Positions 9,659 to 20,118 of a DNA stretch of 64,000 nt are shown here, piece by piece. The first letter of the stretch is position 1; the number at the start of each line of letters is the position of its first letter. A model generated the notes under the pieces. That model was not told the origin of the DNA. It made no database searches and was given only the letters and a program-made list of their open reading frames with translations. The translations under genes and the position numbers were made by a program. The DNA is from Acidobacteriaceae bacterium (GTDB taxonomy: Bacteria; Acidobacteriota; Terriglobia; Terriglobales; Acidobacteriaceae): NCBI GenBank assembly GCA_030037705.1, contig JASHQE010000039.1:37468-101467 (forward strand), in the 5' to 3' direction.

Positions 9659-10276
9659 ATGCCGATGCCACCGAAAATCGACAGCAGCTCGTACGAGGGA
9701 TCTCCTTGGTGGGCCCTTTACACGCGACATCAGCACGAAAAAACGGTGGCGGAGATGCTCATGACGAAGGGCTTCGATGTTTTTCTGCCGCTGTATGATT
9801 CCATGCGCCGTTGGAAGGACCGGAAAAAGATGCTTTCTCTTCCGCTTTTTCCCTGCTATGTCTTCGTGAGAGGGAACATCGAGAGAAAGCTGCAGGTTGT
9901 AACCACGCCGGGCGTGCACATGATTCTCTACCATGGCGAGCATCTCGCCATCATCCCCGAACAGGAAATTCAGGCGATCCGGGCTGCAGTGGAGGGAAGC
10001 TTTCGCGTAGAGCCTCACCCGTTTCTCAAATGCGGAGATCGGGTTCGCGTGCTGCGCGGCTCGCTTGCGGGGGTTGAGGGCATTCTGAGCCGCAAGAAGA
10101 ATCTTTATCGCCTGGTGCTCTCCGTCGACATGCTCGCGCAGTCGGTTGCGGTAGAGATCGATGCTGCCGATGTGGAGCCGGTGAACGGGCGCGGATCAGC
10201 CGGCGCATCGCAGGCCGGGCAGTTTGGCGGGCTGGGTATCTTCCCCAAGCCAATCGCTCTGGGCAGGAGCCAGTGA
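9659..10276 (+). CDS. NusG-like transcription antiterminator (UpxY/RfaH-like)
   Basis: NGN domain WWALYTRHQHEKTVAEMLMTKGFDVFLPLY...LFPCYVFVRG and KOW-like CGDRVRVLRGSLAGVEGIL; first gene before export machinery. Confidence 0.85.
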   Translation: MPMPPKIDSSSYEGSPWWALYTRHQHEKTVAEMLMTKGFDVFLPLYDSMRRWKDRKKMLSLPLFPCYVFVRGNIERKLQVVTTPGVHMILYHGEHLAIIPEQEIQAIRAAVEGSFRVEPHPFLKCGDRVRVLRGSLAGVEGILSRKKNLYRLVLSVDMLAQSVAVEIDAADVEPVNGRGSAGASQAGQFGGLGIFPKPIALGRSQ

Positions 10277-10362
10277 AACCGGAAGAGCCCGCGCGCGGAT
10301 GGCGCGTGGGTGAGACGAGCGGCGCGAGGCGCCGAGCCCTACTTATCCCCGCAGTTGGAACT

Positions 10363-11025
10363 ATGATGAACATCAGGCCCGATCGTTTTATGCAGCTGAG
10401 GCTTCTGGCTGTTTTCTTTTCGGTTTTCGTGCTCAGCCTGCCTGCTCCCGGCCAGGATACTCACGAAGCTTCGCCCGCCGCTGCGCCCGACGCAACTTCA
10501 CAATCCGCAACGCAACCCGCCAAGAATGTGACGGATGACAGTTTCGTGATCGGAAACGATGATGTCCTGTCGATCAATGTCTGGAACGAGCCGGATTTCA
10601 ATAAACAGTCATTGCCGGTGCGGTCGGATGGAAAGATTTCGCTGCCGCTCATCGGAGAGGTTCAGGCGGCCGGCCTGACGCCGTTGCAATTGCAACAGGA
10701 TATCGCGACCAAACTGCGCTCCTTCATCACCCAGCCTGACGTCACGGTGATCGTGCTGCAGATCAACAGTCAAAAGTTCAATATCCTGGGGCGGGTGGCT
10801 AAGCCGGGATCGTATTCGCTTACAGCGACAACAACCGTGATCGATGCCATTGCGGAGGCCGGCGGATTCCAGGATTTCGCGAAGCAAAAAGATATCTATA
10901 TTCTGCGGAAGAGCCCGAACGGCGTGGAGTCCCGCATTCCTTTTAACTATAAAGACGTGATCCGAGGCAAACATCCTGAACAGAACATCAAGCTCGAGCC
11001 GCACGACACAATCGTCGTGCCGTAA
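10363..11025 (+). CDS. Polysaccharide export protein (Wza/OPX family)
   Basis: Signal peptide; DVLSINVWNEPDFNKQSLPVRSDGKISLPLIGEVQAAGLTPLQLQQDI poly_export motif; SLBB-like FNILGRVAKPGSYSLT. Confidence 0.88.
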   Translation: MMNIRPDRFMQLRLLAVFFSVFVLSLPAPGQDTHEASPAAAPDATSQSATQPAKNVTDDSFVIGNDDVLSINVWNEPDFNKQSLPVRSDGKISLPLIGEVQAAGLTPLQLQQDIATKLRSFITQPDVTVIVLQINSQKFNILGRVAKPGSYSLTATTTVIDAIAEAGGFQDFAKQKDIYILRKSPNGVESRIPFNYKDVIRGKHPEQNIKLEPHDTIVVP

Positions 11026-11065
11026 AGGGCGATCGCTGCCGGCACAAGTCTGGCTGGGCTTCGCA

Positions 11066-12370
11066 TTGCTGCTGGCTTTACCCGTCTGGCCGCAAGTGGC
11101 CAGCCCTATCGAAGGTGCTCCCGTTACGACCACAGACGATGAGATGGCGACGCCTCCGCCGGTAAGCGGAGCCGCGTTTCCAACTGCGGTAGGAGCGGAG
11201 ACGCGATCGAATTACATCCGCGGCGGCGTGAACTTTCAGACTTCGTATATCGACAATCTGTATGGGGGCACTGCCGGCCATCCGATTGGCGAAACCACGT
11301 TTTCACTTCTGCCCACGGTTACCATAGACCAGACCACTCCGAGACAGCACCGGCTTATCTCGTACAGTCCGGGATTTATATTTTACCGGCCTACGAGCTC
11401 GCTCGATGAGGTGAATCAGAACGCGGTGGCGGAATATCAGTTGCGGCTGACGCCGCACAGTTCGATCAGCCTCAACGATACCTTTCTGGACAGTTCCACC
11501 TCGTTCCTCTCCTCGAATTCGGAGGTGGGCGGCACGGTCTCCGGCTCAGCCCAGTCGGCAACTCCCGAGATCGTTCCTCCTTTTGCGCAAGAGTTGAGCA
11601 ATCAAGCCAACGCCGAGTTCAGCGTGCAGACGGGCCGCGACACGATGATCGGCATATCGGGAATGGCGACGCTGCTGCACTATCCCAACCCATCCGAGAC
11701 CTCGGGACTTTACGATTCAAGCTCGCGCGGAGGTTCGGCGTTTTACAACCGCCGGCTCACCGAGTCGCAGTATGCAGGCGCAACCTACGCATACTCGCAG
11801 TTCCTGACGTATCCGCCGAACTCGACAAGCGAGACGCAGACGCATACGATCTCTGCGTTTTACACGCTTTATCTGAAAAAGCAGCTTTCGCTCTCGATAT
11901 CCGGAGGGCCGCAATATTACTTAGTGACGCAACCCCCTTTCCCGAGCTCGAGCGCGTGGCAGCCCTCTATTATGGCCAGCATCGGCTGGCAGGGGCAGCG
12001 CACGAGCTTCGCCGCCAGTTATCTGCGGGAAGTGACGGGAGGCGGCGGGTTGCTGGGAGCCTACAAGACAAGCAGTGCGAATATCTCCGCACGCTGGCAG
12101 ATCGCTCGTAACTGGACTGCAGGTGTGGGAGGGGCTTATGCGAACTACTCGAATGTAAGCCCAGCCCTGTTCTCATCGACTGCGGGCGGCCACTTCATTT
12201 CGGGAGACACGACCCTGGAGCACTCGTTTGCCAAGCAGCTCCTGGTGGGACTGGAATACGACCGCATGCACGACAGCTATGGCGGAGTCACTTCCTTGAC
12301 TGCCAACCCGAACAGTGACCGCGTTTCCGGGTCGATTTCCTGGCAGTTCATGCGGGCAATAGGACGATAA
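11066..12370 (+). CDS. Outer-membrane beta-barrel protein, EPS-system associated
   Basis: Alternating amphipathic strands, signal-like N-terminus, located between Wza- and Wzz-type genes as in PEP-CTERM/EPS loci. Start codon uncertain (TTG in track; frame is open upstream). Confidence 0.6.
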   Translation: MLLALPVWPQVASPIEGAPVTTTDDEMATPPPVSGAAFPTAVGAETRSNYIRGGVNFQTSYIDNLYGGTAGHPIGETTFSLLPTVTIDQTTPRQHRLISYSPGFIFYRPTSSLDEVNQNAVAEYQLRLTPHSSISLNDTFLDSSTSFLSSNSEVGGTVSGSAQSATPEIVPPFAQELSNQANAEFSVQTGRDTMIGISGMATLLHYPNPSETSGLYDSSSRGGSAFYNRRLTESQYAGATYAYSQFLTYPPNSTSETQTHTISAFYTLYLKKQLSLSISGGPQYYLVTQPPFPSSSAWQPSIMASIGWQGQRTSFAASYLREVTGGGGLLGAYKTSSANISARWQIARNWTAGVGGAYANYSNVSPALFSSTAGGHFISGDTTLEHSFAKQLLVGLEYDRMHDSYGGVTSLTANPNSDRVSGSISWQFMRAIGR

Positions 12371-12373
12371 ACC

Positions 12374-13963
12374 ATGCCGGAAGAATTCGAAGAACAAAAA
12401 TCGCAGTTTGACATTGGGCGCTATCTCGACATCGCGCGGCGCCGTTATATCCATTTCCTGGTGCCGCTCTTTGTGGGCTGGATTCTGGTATGGGGTTCGA
12501 GCTGGGTTCTGCCGCCGCGTTATAAGTCGAGCACGCTGATCCTGGTAGAGCAGCCGACGATGCCCAGGAACTACGTGACGCCCAACGTGAGCGACGACCT
12601 GCAGGACCGTTTGCAGAGCATTACGCAGCAGATTCTAAGCCGGACGCGGCTTCTGCTGATCATTGACAAGCTGCATCTCTATGGAGGCCAACAGGGCCGC
12701 ATGACGCCGGACGGAAAAGTTGCGGCGATGCGCAAAGATATCGACATCGAGCTGGTTCGCGACCCATCTGGGGCGATTACCGCATTTCGCGTCTCCTATT
12801 CGGCGCCGGATCCCCACACCGCGCAGGAGGTGACCAGCGAGCTGACCAACCTGTTTATCGATGAGAATACGAGGGTGCGCGAGCAGGAATCGGAAGATAC
12901 CACGGAATTTATCAAGAGCCAGTTGACGAGCGCGAGCGCAAGTCTTTCCGACCAGGAAGCCAAGGTGCGGGCCTTCCAGGCAACACACGAAGGCGAACTA
13001 CCGACACAGCAGGCGAGCAATCTGCAGATTCTGAGCGGGCTCCAGGCGCAGCTGCAGGGTGAGCAGGATGCGCTGAATACCGCAAAACAGCAGCGGGTTT
13101 ACGCGCAGTCGCTAATTGATCAGTACCGGGCTGTCCAGGGCACGACGCGGACGGCGACCGGAGCGCCGACCGGCATGGCGATCATTGATCAGCAACTCGA
13201 CACGCTCAGGCAAAAACTCGCCGACCTGAGCACGCGATACACAGATCAGTATCCGGAAGTGCAGCAGGTGAAGGACGAGATTGCCAAGACGGAAAAAGAG
13301 AGGGAGCAGGCCCTCGCGAATCTAAAAAACGATAAGGACAAGAGCAGCGGCGATATGCAGGCCGTGACCGATCCTGCGCAAGGCGCGCCACTCTTGCAAA
13401 TGCAGAGCCAGCTCAAGGCGGATGATATCGAGATTGCCAACCGTGAGCAGGCAATCACAAACCTGAAGGCCAGAATCAATGACTATCAGGGACGTTTGAG
13501 CGAGGAGCCTGCCGTCGAGCAGCAACTGGCGGATCTGACACGGGGGTACGATCAGTCGAAAGCCAACTTTGATGACCTGCTGAAGAAAGAAAACGATTCG
13601 CAGATGGCGACCAGCATGGAGCAGATGCAGGAGGGCGAACGGTTCACGATGCTGGATCCGCCAAGCCTGCCGCTCAAACCGGATTTTCCCAACCGCCTCA
13701 AGATGTGCGGAGCCGGAGTCGGCGCAGGGCTTGTGCTGGGAATTGCCCTGGTGGCCGGGCTAGAGTTTCTGGACGATCGCATGCATGGCGAAAAGGAGAT
13801 TCAGGCTCTTCTGCCGGTGGCGGTCATCTCCGAGATTCCGGAGATTGTTACACCGTCGGATGTGCGCAGCGGCAAGATTAGAATGGCACTAGGGTGGACA
13901 GTGGCCGCGTTTGTTGTTTTAAGCATCCTGGCTGGCACCGCGGTCAGCTATCTGCACGACTAG
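12374..13963 (+). CDS. Chain-length determinant protein (Wzz/GNVR family, EPS-type)
   Basis: N-terminal Wzz TM region, long coiled coil, C-terminal GNVR-like YDQSKANFDDLLKKENDSQMATSMEQMQEGERFTMLDPPSLPLKPDFPNR followed by TM. Confidence 0.88.
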   Translation: MPEEFEEQKSQFDIGRYLDIARRRYIHFLVPLFVGWILVWGSSWVLPPRYKSSTLILVEQPTMPRNYVTPNVSDDLQDRLQSITQQILSRTRLLLIIDKLHLYGGQQGRMTPDGKVAAMRKDIDIELVRDPSGAITAFRVSYSAPDPHTAQEVTSELTNLFIDENTRVREQESEDTTEFIKSQLTSASASLSDQEAKVRAFQATHEGELPTQQASNLQILSGLQAQLQGEQDALNTAKQQRVYAQSLIDQYRAVQGTTRTATGAPTGMAIIDQQLDTLRQKLADLSTRYTDQYPEVQQVKDEIAKTEKEREQALANLKNDKDKSSGDMQAVTDPAQGAPLLQMQSQLKADDIEIANREQAITNLKARINDYQGRLSEEPAVEQQLADLTRGYDQSKANFDDLLKKENDSQMATSMEQMQEGERFTMLDPPSLPLKPDFPNRLKMCGAGVGAGLVLGIALVAGLEFLDDRMHGEKEIQALLPVAVISEIPEIVTPSDVRSGKIRMALGWTVAAFVVLSILAGTAVSYLHD

Positions 13964-13974
13964 GTTCCTTTACA

Positions 13975-14964
13975 ATGTATAAAGCTTTTTTCAAGCTTAC
14001 GCGCGACCCGTTCGAGCTCACGCCGGATCCGAATTGCTTCGTTCCAACCAAGCACCACGATGAAGCGCTCGCTTCTCTTTATTACGGCGTTCGGCGGCAT
14101 AAGGGACTGGTCGTCGTAACCGGCGAGGTAGGAACCGGAAAGACATTGCTGCTTCGATGCCTGCTTCGGCTTTTGGAGCAAAGCAAAGACATCGCTTATG
14201 CCTATGTTTTCAACAGCACGCTGAGTCCCACGGAGTTTCTGGAGTACGCAGTTTCCGATTTCGGGCTTTCGGCTGCTGGAAAGAATAAGTGCGAGCTGCT
14301 CACGGAGCTCAGTAAATTCCTGATTGCTCGCGGCACCAAACAAATGACTACGGTGCTGATCGTGGACGAGGCTCACCAGTTGTCTCCCGAGACACTGGAG
14401 GAGATACGATTGCTGTCGAATTTGGAGACGTCAACCGAGAAGCTGGTGCAAATCATGCTGGTGGGGCAGCCCGAACTGGATGAAAAACTGGACTCGGTGG
14501 GACTCAGGCAATTGAAACAGCGGATCGCGCTGCGCACGCAGCTCGTGCCGCTTACGGCCGAAGAAACGAAGACATACATTGAGAAGCGCCTGCGGATTGC
14601 CGGAGCTGACCCAAGCGTGTCGACGCTCTTTTCACCACAGGCTATTGTGAAGGTGCATCGGTATTCTCAGGGTCTGCCCCGCTTGATTAATACAATTTGC
14701 GAGAACTCTCTGATTACTGCCTATGCGCGGCGCGCATCCGCTGTTTCCGCGGAGATTGTGGAGCAGGTGGCGCAAGAGTTCCGTCTGGACGGGTTGGGTC
14801 CCGCTGCGAACGGTGGCGCAGAGTTCCGCGGCGAGACAAACGCGGCCCATCGGCCGGGCAGTAATTTGGAGAGGCACGTGGCGTTGCGAGGGGCCGTCGC
14901 GAGCGAATCCGGCTTAGAGAGGCCGGTTGCCCTCGAAGTGAGTAGTTATGAGTCAGATATTTGA
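13975..14964 (+). CDS. ExeA-like AAA ATPase, EPS/PEP-CTERM-locus type
   Basis: MYKAFFKLTRDPFELTPDPNCFV...GEVGTGKTLLLR...VLIVDEAHQLSPETLEEIRLLSNLET. Start set at ATG 13975, just after the wzz stop. Confidence 0.88.
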   Translation: MYKAFFKLTRDPFELTPDPNCFVPTKHHDEALASLYYGVRRHKGLVVVTGEVGTGKTLLLRCLLRLLEQSKDIAYAYVFNSTLSPTEFLEYAVSDFGLSAAGKNKCELLTELSKFLIARGTKQMTTVLIVDEAHQLSPETLEEIRLLSNLETSTEKLVQIMLVGQPELDEKLDSVGLRQLKQRIALRTQLVPLTAEETKTYIEKRLRIAGADPSVSTLFSPQAIVKVHRYSQGLPRLINTICENSLITAYARRASAVSAEIVEQVAQEFRLDGLGPAANGGAEFRGETNAAHRPGSNLERHVALRGAVASESGLERPVALEVSSYESDI

Positions 14965-15892
14965 TGCATTGCTCAGATCGGAGACGGATCGGGCAGGCAA
15001 AGATCCTGAAGCACAGGTGGCTACTGAGCTTTTGCAGCGCGTCGAGAGTCTCGCTGCGTCGCGATGGGAGTCTGTCGATCTTGCTTCAGAAGCCGAGCCA
15101 CAGGCGCACCTTGAGTTGCTGAAAGCGCCACAGCCTGGGACAGTCAATGGATTGCAGCCTGGTAAGCACGACGAGCGCGTAGTTGCGCTGGACCGGGTCA
15201 AATCTCTGTCCCTTTCGCCGGCGTCGGGCGGCCGGCTGGTGTGCCTGACCGACACGGAGGAGCCGACGGCAGAAGCATTTCGCTTGTTGGGCGTGCGGCT
15301 GAGAGACCTTCGCCGCACGCAGTCCTTGAGGAAAGTGCTCATCACCAGCACTGTTCCGCGCGAGGGCAAGAGCACGGTGGCCGCCAATCTTGCCTGTACG
15401 CTGGCGCACAAGGCCGAAGAGAAGATTCTGCTGCTCGAAGGCGATGTGCGGAGGCCTTCGCTTTCTGACGCCTTTGATCTGGGAAGAATTCCGGGACTCT
15501 GCGAGTGCCTGCAGGGTAAGCGCAGCCTGCAAGACAGCATTTACCGCATCGAGAAAGCGGATCTCTGGATTTTGCCGGCAGGCATTGCACCGAAGACCCC
15601 GCTCGAATTGCTGCAATCGGAAAAATTGCCTCGCCTGATGGACCAGTTGGCCTCGTTGTTCGATTGGGTGATTGTCGATTCTCCGCCCATCCTGCCTCTT
15701 GCCGACACAAGCGTCTGGACCAGGATGGTAGATGGAATCCTGCTCGTCAGCCGTCAAGGCGTAACAGAGAAAAAACAGTTGGAGCGGGGAATTCAGGCGA
15801 TCGAACCTGGAAAGCTGATCGGAGCCTTGCTGAACTGTTCTAAAACTTCAGCCTATAGCAGCTATTATTATCGTACTTCCGCCGGGTCCTGA
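14948..15892 (+). CDS. Tyrosine-protein autokinase (BY-kinase, CpsD/CapB type)
   Basis: Walker A TSTVPREGKSTVAANLA, LLLEGDVRRPSL, VIVDSPPILPLAD; Tyr-containing C-terminus SAYSSYYYRTSAGS. Confidence 0.88.
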   Translation: MSQIFDALLRSETDRAGKDPEAQVATELLQRVESLAASRWESVDLASEAEPQAHLELLKAPQPGTVNGLQPGKHDERVVALDRVKSLSLSPASGGRLVCLTDTEEPTAEAFRLLGVRLRDLRRTQSLRKVLITSTVPREGKSTVAANLACTLAHKAEEKILLLEGDVRRPSLSDAFDLGRIPGLCECLQGKRSLQDSIYRIEKADLWILPAGIAPKTPLELLQSEKLPRLMDQLASLFDWVIVDSPPILPLADTSVWTRMVDGILLVSRQGVTEKKQLERGIQAIEPGKLIGALLNCSKTSAYSSYYYRTSAGS

Positions 15893-16109
15893 TAACGTTC
15901 GGTTCCGCGATCGATCCACGGGAACCGATCTTTCCTTCCACTGAAATTGCACTTTACGCTGAGAGCGTATGCCGCCCATCGGCTCGCATGAGTGCGTTGC
16001 GATGCGCGGTGCCTGTCTCATCCTTCCCACCCCAAACATGTTTTTATCCCCTTGGTTCGCAGTGCCTGCATCGGCACCAGACACAACCAACCAGTTTAGA
16101 GAGGAGTAA

Positions 16110-17261
16110 GTGTTGACTATGCGAAGCGAGAATGGTGCCTCATCCATGGCCGATCCTCTATTGGAGTCCATATCGGCGGCGCAGCGGCTGCCCCTGGACG
16201 AAGAAACCTTCAGACGGATGATTGCAATTGAGCGCAAGCGGACTGAGCGCTCGAAGACCCCCTTTCTGCTGATGCTTCTGGAGATCACCAACCGGAAAAG
16301 CCCGGAACAGAACAAAGCGACGCTTGAAACGATCGTGACCGCGCTTATGGCCTCCAGCCGCGATACGGATATCGTCGGATGGTACCAGTCGTGCGCCATC
16401 GTTGGCGTCCTGTTTACTGGGCTGGTTGGCAGCGATAAGAACTCAATTGCCGACATGATCGTCAACCGCGTGAGCGCTACGCTTCTGGACGAATTGACCG
16501 TGGAGACCTTCAAAGAGGTCAGTATCTCTTTCCACTTCTTCCCCGACGATTGGGATCACGAAAAGCCGGGACGGCTCAGCAATCCCGCTCTGTATCCCGA
16601 CCTGGTGAAGCACGAGAAAGGCAGGCGGCCGCTGTTGCTGGCTAAGCGGCTGATCGATGTCATTGGCAGCGCGGTGATGCTCATTCTCTGCGCTCCCGTG
16701 TTTCTTGTGATCGCGCTCGCCGTCAAATTGACCTCGAAAGGGCCTGTGTTTTTCCGGCAGCAGCGCGTCGGTCAATATGGAAAGAGCTTCACGTTTTTGA
16801 AGTTTCGGTCCATGCATGTGAACAACGACAACAGCGTGCACAGGGAATATGTGAAACGGCTGATCGAAAGCAAGCCCGGTTGCGAGAACGGCACCGGCAA
16901 GAGCGTCTATAAGCTGACGAACGATAAACGGATTACGCCGCTGGGTAAGCTTCTGCGCAGGACCAGCCTCGACGAATTGCCGCAGTTCCTAAACGTTTTG
17001 TGGGGAGACATGTCGTTGGTAGGTCCTCGTCCTCCGATTCCTTATGAGCTGGCCGCTTATCAGACGTGGCATCGCAGGAGGCTTCTCGACGTAAAGCCGG
17101 GCATCACTGGCTTGTGGCAGGTTACGGGCCGCAGCAGCGTGAAGTTCGATGAGATGGTCCGTCTGGATCTCCGGTACGCCATGTCCTGGAGCCCGTGGCT
17201 CGACCTCAGGATTCTTATCCGCACACCTCTCGCGGTCATCAAGGGATCGGGCGCGTGCTGA
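16110..17261 (+). CDS. Bacterial sugar transferase (initiating phosphoglycosyl transferase) with N-terminal degenerate GGDEF-like domain
   Basis: KRLIDVIGSAVMLILCAPVFLVIALAVKLTSKGPVFFRQQRVGQYGKSFTFLKFRSM...LPQFLNVLWGDMSLVGPRPP; N-terminus follows the GGDEF scaffold. Confidence 0.88.
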   Translation: MLTMRSENGASSMADPLLESISAAQRLPLDEETFRRMIAIERKRTERSKTPFLLMLLEITNRKSPEQNKATLETIVTALMASSRDTDIVGWYQSCAIVGVLFTGLVGSDKNSIADMIVNRVSATLLDELTVETFKEVSISFHFFPDDWDHEKPGRLSNPALYPDLVKHEKGRRPLLLAKRLIDVIGSAVMLILCAPVFLVIALAVKLTSKGPVFFRQQRVGQYGKSFTFLKFRSMHVNNDNSVHREYVKRLIESKPGCENGTGKSVYKLTNDKRITPLGKLLRRTSLDELPQFLNVLWGDMSLVGPRPPIPYELAAYQTWHRRRLLDVKPGITGLWQVTGRSSVKFDEMVRLDLRYAMSWSPWLDLRILIRTPLAVIKGSGAC

Positions 17262-17367
17262 TCGCATACGCTGTTCCCGATCGAACATCGACTTCTTCGA
17301 ATGGGCAAGAACAACTCCTTACTTAGAGGTTTCTAAATTAAGTCAGCGAACGAAAGAGATAAAACAC

Positions 17368-18366
17368 ATGAACTTTGGCGTGATCGGTTATGGATATTGG
17401 GGCCCGAATATCGTGCGCAACCTGATGACCCTGGAGGGGTCACAGGTGTGCGCCATTGCGGACTTAAGCCCTACGGCGCGAGCACGCGCACAGAAGGCTT
17501 ATCCGGGAGTCACGGTGACGCCCAATGCCGCCGAAGTGATTACATCGCCGGAAATCGATGCGATCGCTGTGATCTCCCCTGTTTGGACGCACTACGAGTT
17601 GGCGAAGGCTGCGCTCGAAAACGGCAAACACGTCTTTGTCGAGAAGCCCTTCACAAGTACAGCCGCGCAGGGCGAAGAATTAATCAATCTTGCCTTGCGG
17701 AAGAACCTCAAGATCATGGTGGATCACACCTTTCTTTTTACGGGTGCGGTCCGGCGTATTGCTCAGCTCATTGATCAGGGCGAGCTAGGGAGCCTTTATT
17801 ATTACGATTCGACGCGCGTCAACCTGGGGCTCTTTCAACACGACATCAACGTCCTGTGGGATCTTGCTCCGCATGATCTGTCGATCATGGATTACCTCAT
17901 CAAGGCCAACCCGGAAGGGGTCGTCGCAACTGGAGAAGGGCATTTGAACGGGCATGAGGATGTGGCGTACATGACCATCTATTTCCCGGACCGCGTGATC
18001 GCGCACATCAACGTCAACTGGCTTTCACCTGTAAAGGTGAGAACGACGCTGATCGGCGGCGAAAAGCGGATGCTGGTGTGGAACGATCTCGAGGCTGATG
18101 AGAAGGTCAAGATCTACGACAAGGGTGTGCAGATCACCAACCAGGAAGGCGTCTACAAACTGCTAGTCAACTATCGCTCCGGCGATATGTGGTCGCCGCA
18201 GCTGGAACAGGTTGAGGCGCTGCAGCAGGAGCTTTCCTATTTCGTGGATTGCGTGTCGGCGGGGAAGGAACCATTCAACAACGGACCCGCAGGATTACGA
18301 GTCGTGAAAATGCTGGAAGCGGCCAGCCAGTCGCTCAGCAAGAAGGGCTCTCTTGTTTATTTATGA
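17368..18366 (+). CDS. Gfo/Idh/MocA-family oxidoreductase (WbpB-like role possible)
   Basis: MNFGVIGYGYWGPNIVRN Rossmann motif; GKHVFVEKPFT; followed by acyltransferase and aminotransferase genes. Confidence 0.85.
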   Translation: MNFGVIGYGYWGPNIVRNLMTLEGSQVCAIADLSPTARARAQKAYPGVTVTPNAAEVITSPEIDAIAVISPVWTHYELAKAALENGKHVFVEKPFTSTAAQGEELINLALRKNLKIMVDHTFLFTGAVRRIAQLIDQGELGSLYYYDSTRVNLGLFQHDINVLWDLAPHDLSIMDYLIKANPEGVVATGEGHLNGHEDVAYMTIYFPDRVIAHINVNWLSPVKVRTTLIGGEKRMLVWNDLEADEKVKIYDKGVQITNQEGVYKLLVNYRSGDMWSPQLEQVEALQQELSYFVDCVSAGKEPFNNGPAGLRVVKMLEAASQSLSKKGSLVYL

Positions 18367-18869
18367 ACTCCTATAACTGCATTGCAGAGAGCGTCAAGCT
18401 CGGTAAAGATGTAAAGCTGTCCCAATTCATCAATCTATACGGATGCGAGATCGGAGATGAGACGAAGATCGGCGCGTTCGTGGAGATCCAGAGGAATGCG
18501 ACCATCGGCAAGCGCTGCAAAATCTCAAGCCACACCTTCATCTGCGAAGGCGTGGTGATCGAGGACAACGTCTTTATCGGCCACGGCGTGATGTTCACGA
18601 ACGATTCTTATCCTCGGGCCACAGCCCGCGGCGGAAGCCTGCAGACCGAAGCGGATTGGAAGGTCGAGCCGACGGTGATCCGCAAGGGCGCTTCGGTCGG
18701 TTCGGGTGCAACGATCCTATGCAATCTCAGCGTGGGAGAAAACGCGATTGTCGGCGCGGGTAGCGTGGTCACGAAAGATGTTCCGGCCAATGCCATTGTC
18801 GCTGGTAATCCGGCTAAAGTACTTCGTTATATCGAAGAAAACGTGGAGGCAACGAATGTCCGTTCCTAG
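18363..18869 (+). CDS. Left-handed beta-helix (hexapeptide) N-acyltransferase, WbpD-like
   Basis: Hexapeptide repeats IGDETKIGAFVEIQRNATIGKRCKI...IEDNVFIGHGVMFTND; ATGA-type overlap with upstream gene. Confidence 0.85.
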   Translation: MNSYNCIAESVKLGKDVKLSQFINLYGCEIGDETKIGAFVEIQRNATIGKRCKISSHTFICEGVVIEDNVFIGHGVMFTNDSYPRATARGGSLQTEADWKVEPTVIRKGASVGSGATILCNLSVGENAIVGAGSVVTKDVPANAIVAGNPAKVLRYIEENVEATNVRS

Positions 18870-20094
18870 CAATATTCCTTTCCTCGATCTGGTAACACCG
18901 CACGTGGAGCTTGAAAACGAGCTTACCGAGGTATTCCACAAGGCGCTGCACACCGCCGGTTTCATTGGCGGTCCCATGGTGGAGGGGTTCGAGAATGCTT
19001 TTGCTGCGTTCTGCAATACAAAACATGCTGCCGCTATAAGCAGCGGGACGGATGCACTGCGCTTCGCGCTTATGGCATGTGGCGTGCAAAACGGCGATGT
19101 TGTGCTGACGGTGCCGCACACGTTCATTGCTACGACAGAGGCGATCTCGCAGGCTGGGGCGTTGCCGGAGTTCATCGATATCGATGAGCAGACCTATAAC
19201 ATGTCGGTGGAACGGCTGCAGTTCTTTCTCGAAGAGCAGTGCACACGCAACAGTGCGGGTAAGCTGATCAGCGACCGGAGCGGCCGGCCGGTGACGGCGA
19301 TTGTCCCGGTTCACTTGTATGGCCAGATTGCGGATATGGATCCGATTCTCGAGCTCGCCGATGCGTATGGCCTCATGGTGATCGAAGACGCCTGCCAGGC
19401 TCACGGAGCCGAGTACTTTTCGCGCAAGGCCAATCGCTGGATGAAGGCGGGCTCGATGGGGCGCGCCGCTGCATTCAGTTTTTATCCTGGAAAGAACCTT
19501 GGAGCATGCGGCGAAGCGGGCGCTGCCACAACGAACGATGACGAGATTGCCCGCAAGATCAAGATGCTGCGCGATCACGGCCAGGCGCAAAAGTACTATC
19601 ACGATATCGAGGGCTACAACGGCCGGCTGGACGCGATTCAGGCTGGGCTGCTGCAGGTGAAGCTGGCGCACCTGGCGAAGTGGAATGCACAGCGCCGCGA
19701 ACGGGCGGAGGAGTACAACCGCCTGCTTGCCGGCACCGACGCCATCACGTGTCCCTACGAACCATCCTGGTCGCGAGCCGTATATCACCTGTATGTAATC
19801 CGTACGGCCGATCGCGATGGCATGATGAAGCACCTCAAGGACGCGGGCATTGCGACAGCAATTCACTATCCGATTCCGCTGCACATGCAGAGGGCCTACT
19901 CCTGGCTCAATTACAAAGCAGAGGATTTTCCGGTTGCGTCGCGCGTTGCCGCCGAGATTGTGTCCTTGCCGATGTTTCCGCAACTGACGGCAGAGCAACA
20001 GGAGCGCGTGGCCCAGGAGACACTTGCCTTTGCCTCCAAACCTGCTCTCCAACCCGCGGTGAACGCAACAGCACTCGCAGAAGTTACCGCATAA
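18856..20094 (+). CDS. DegT/DnrJ/EryC1/StrS aminotransferase (WbpE-like)
   Basis: IPFLDLVTPHVELENELTEV, AAISSGTDALRFALMACGV, VIEDACQAHGAEY, AAFSFYPGKNLGACGEAGA, LRDHGQ. Confidence 0.92.
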   Translation: MSVPSNIPFLDLVTPHVELENELTEVFHKALHTAGFIGGPMVEGFENAFAAFCNTKHAAAISSGTDALRFALMACGVQNGDVVLTVPHTFIATTEAISQAGALPEFIDIDEQTYNMSVERLQFFLEEQCTRNSAGKLISDRSGRPVTAIVPVHLYGQIADMDPILELADAYGLMVIEDACQAHGAEYFSRKANRWMKAGSMGRAAAFSFYPGKNLGACGEAGAATTNDDEIARKIKMLRDHGQAQKYYHDIEGYNGRLDAIQAGLLQVKLAHLAKWNAQRRERAEEYNRLLAGTDAITCPYEPSWSRAVYHLYVIRTADRDGMMKHLKDAGIATAIHYPIPLHMQRAYSWLNYKAEDFPVASRVAAEIVSLPMFPQLTAEQQERVAQETLAFASKPALQPAVNATALAEVTA

Positions 20095-20118
20095 CCGGCA
20101 CGGGACAACTATTACAGG

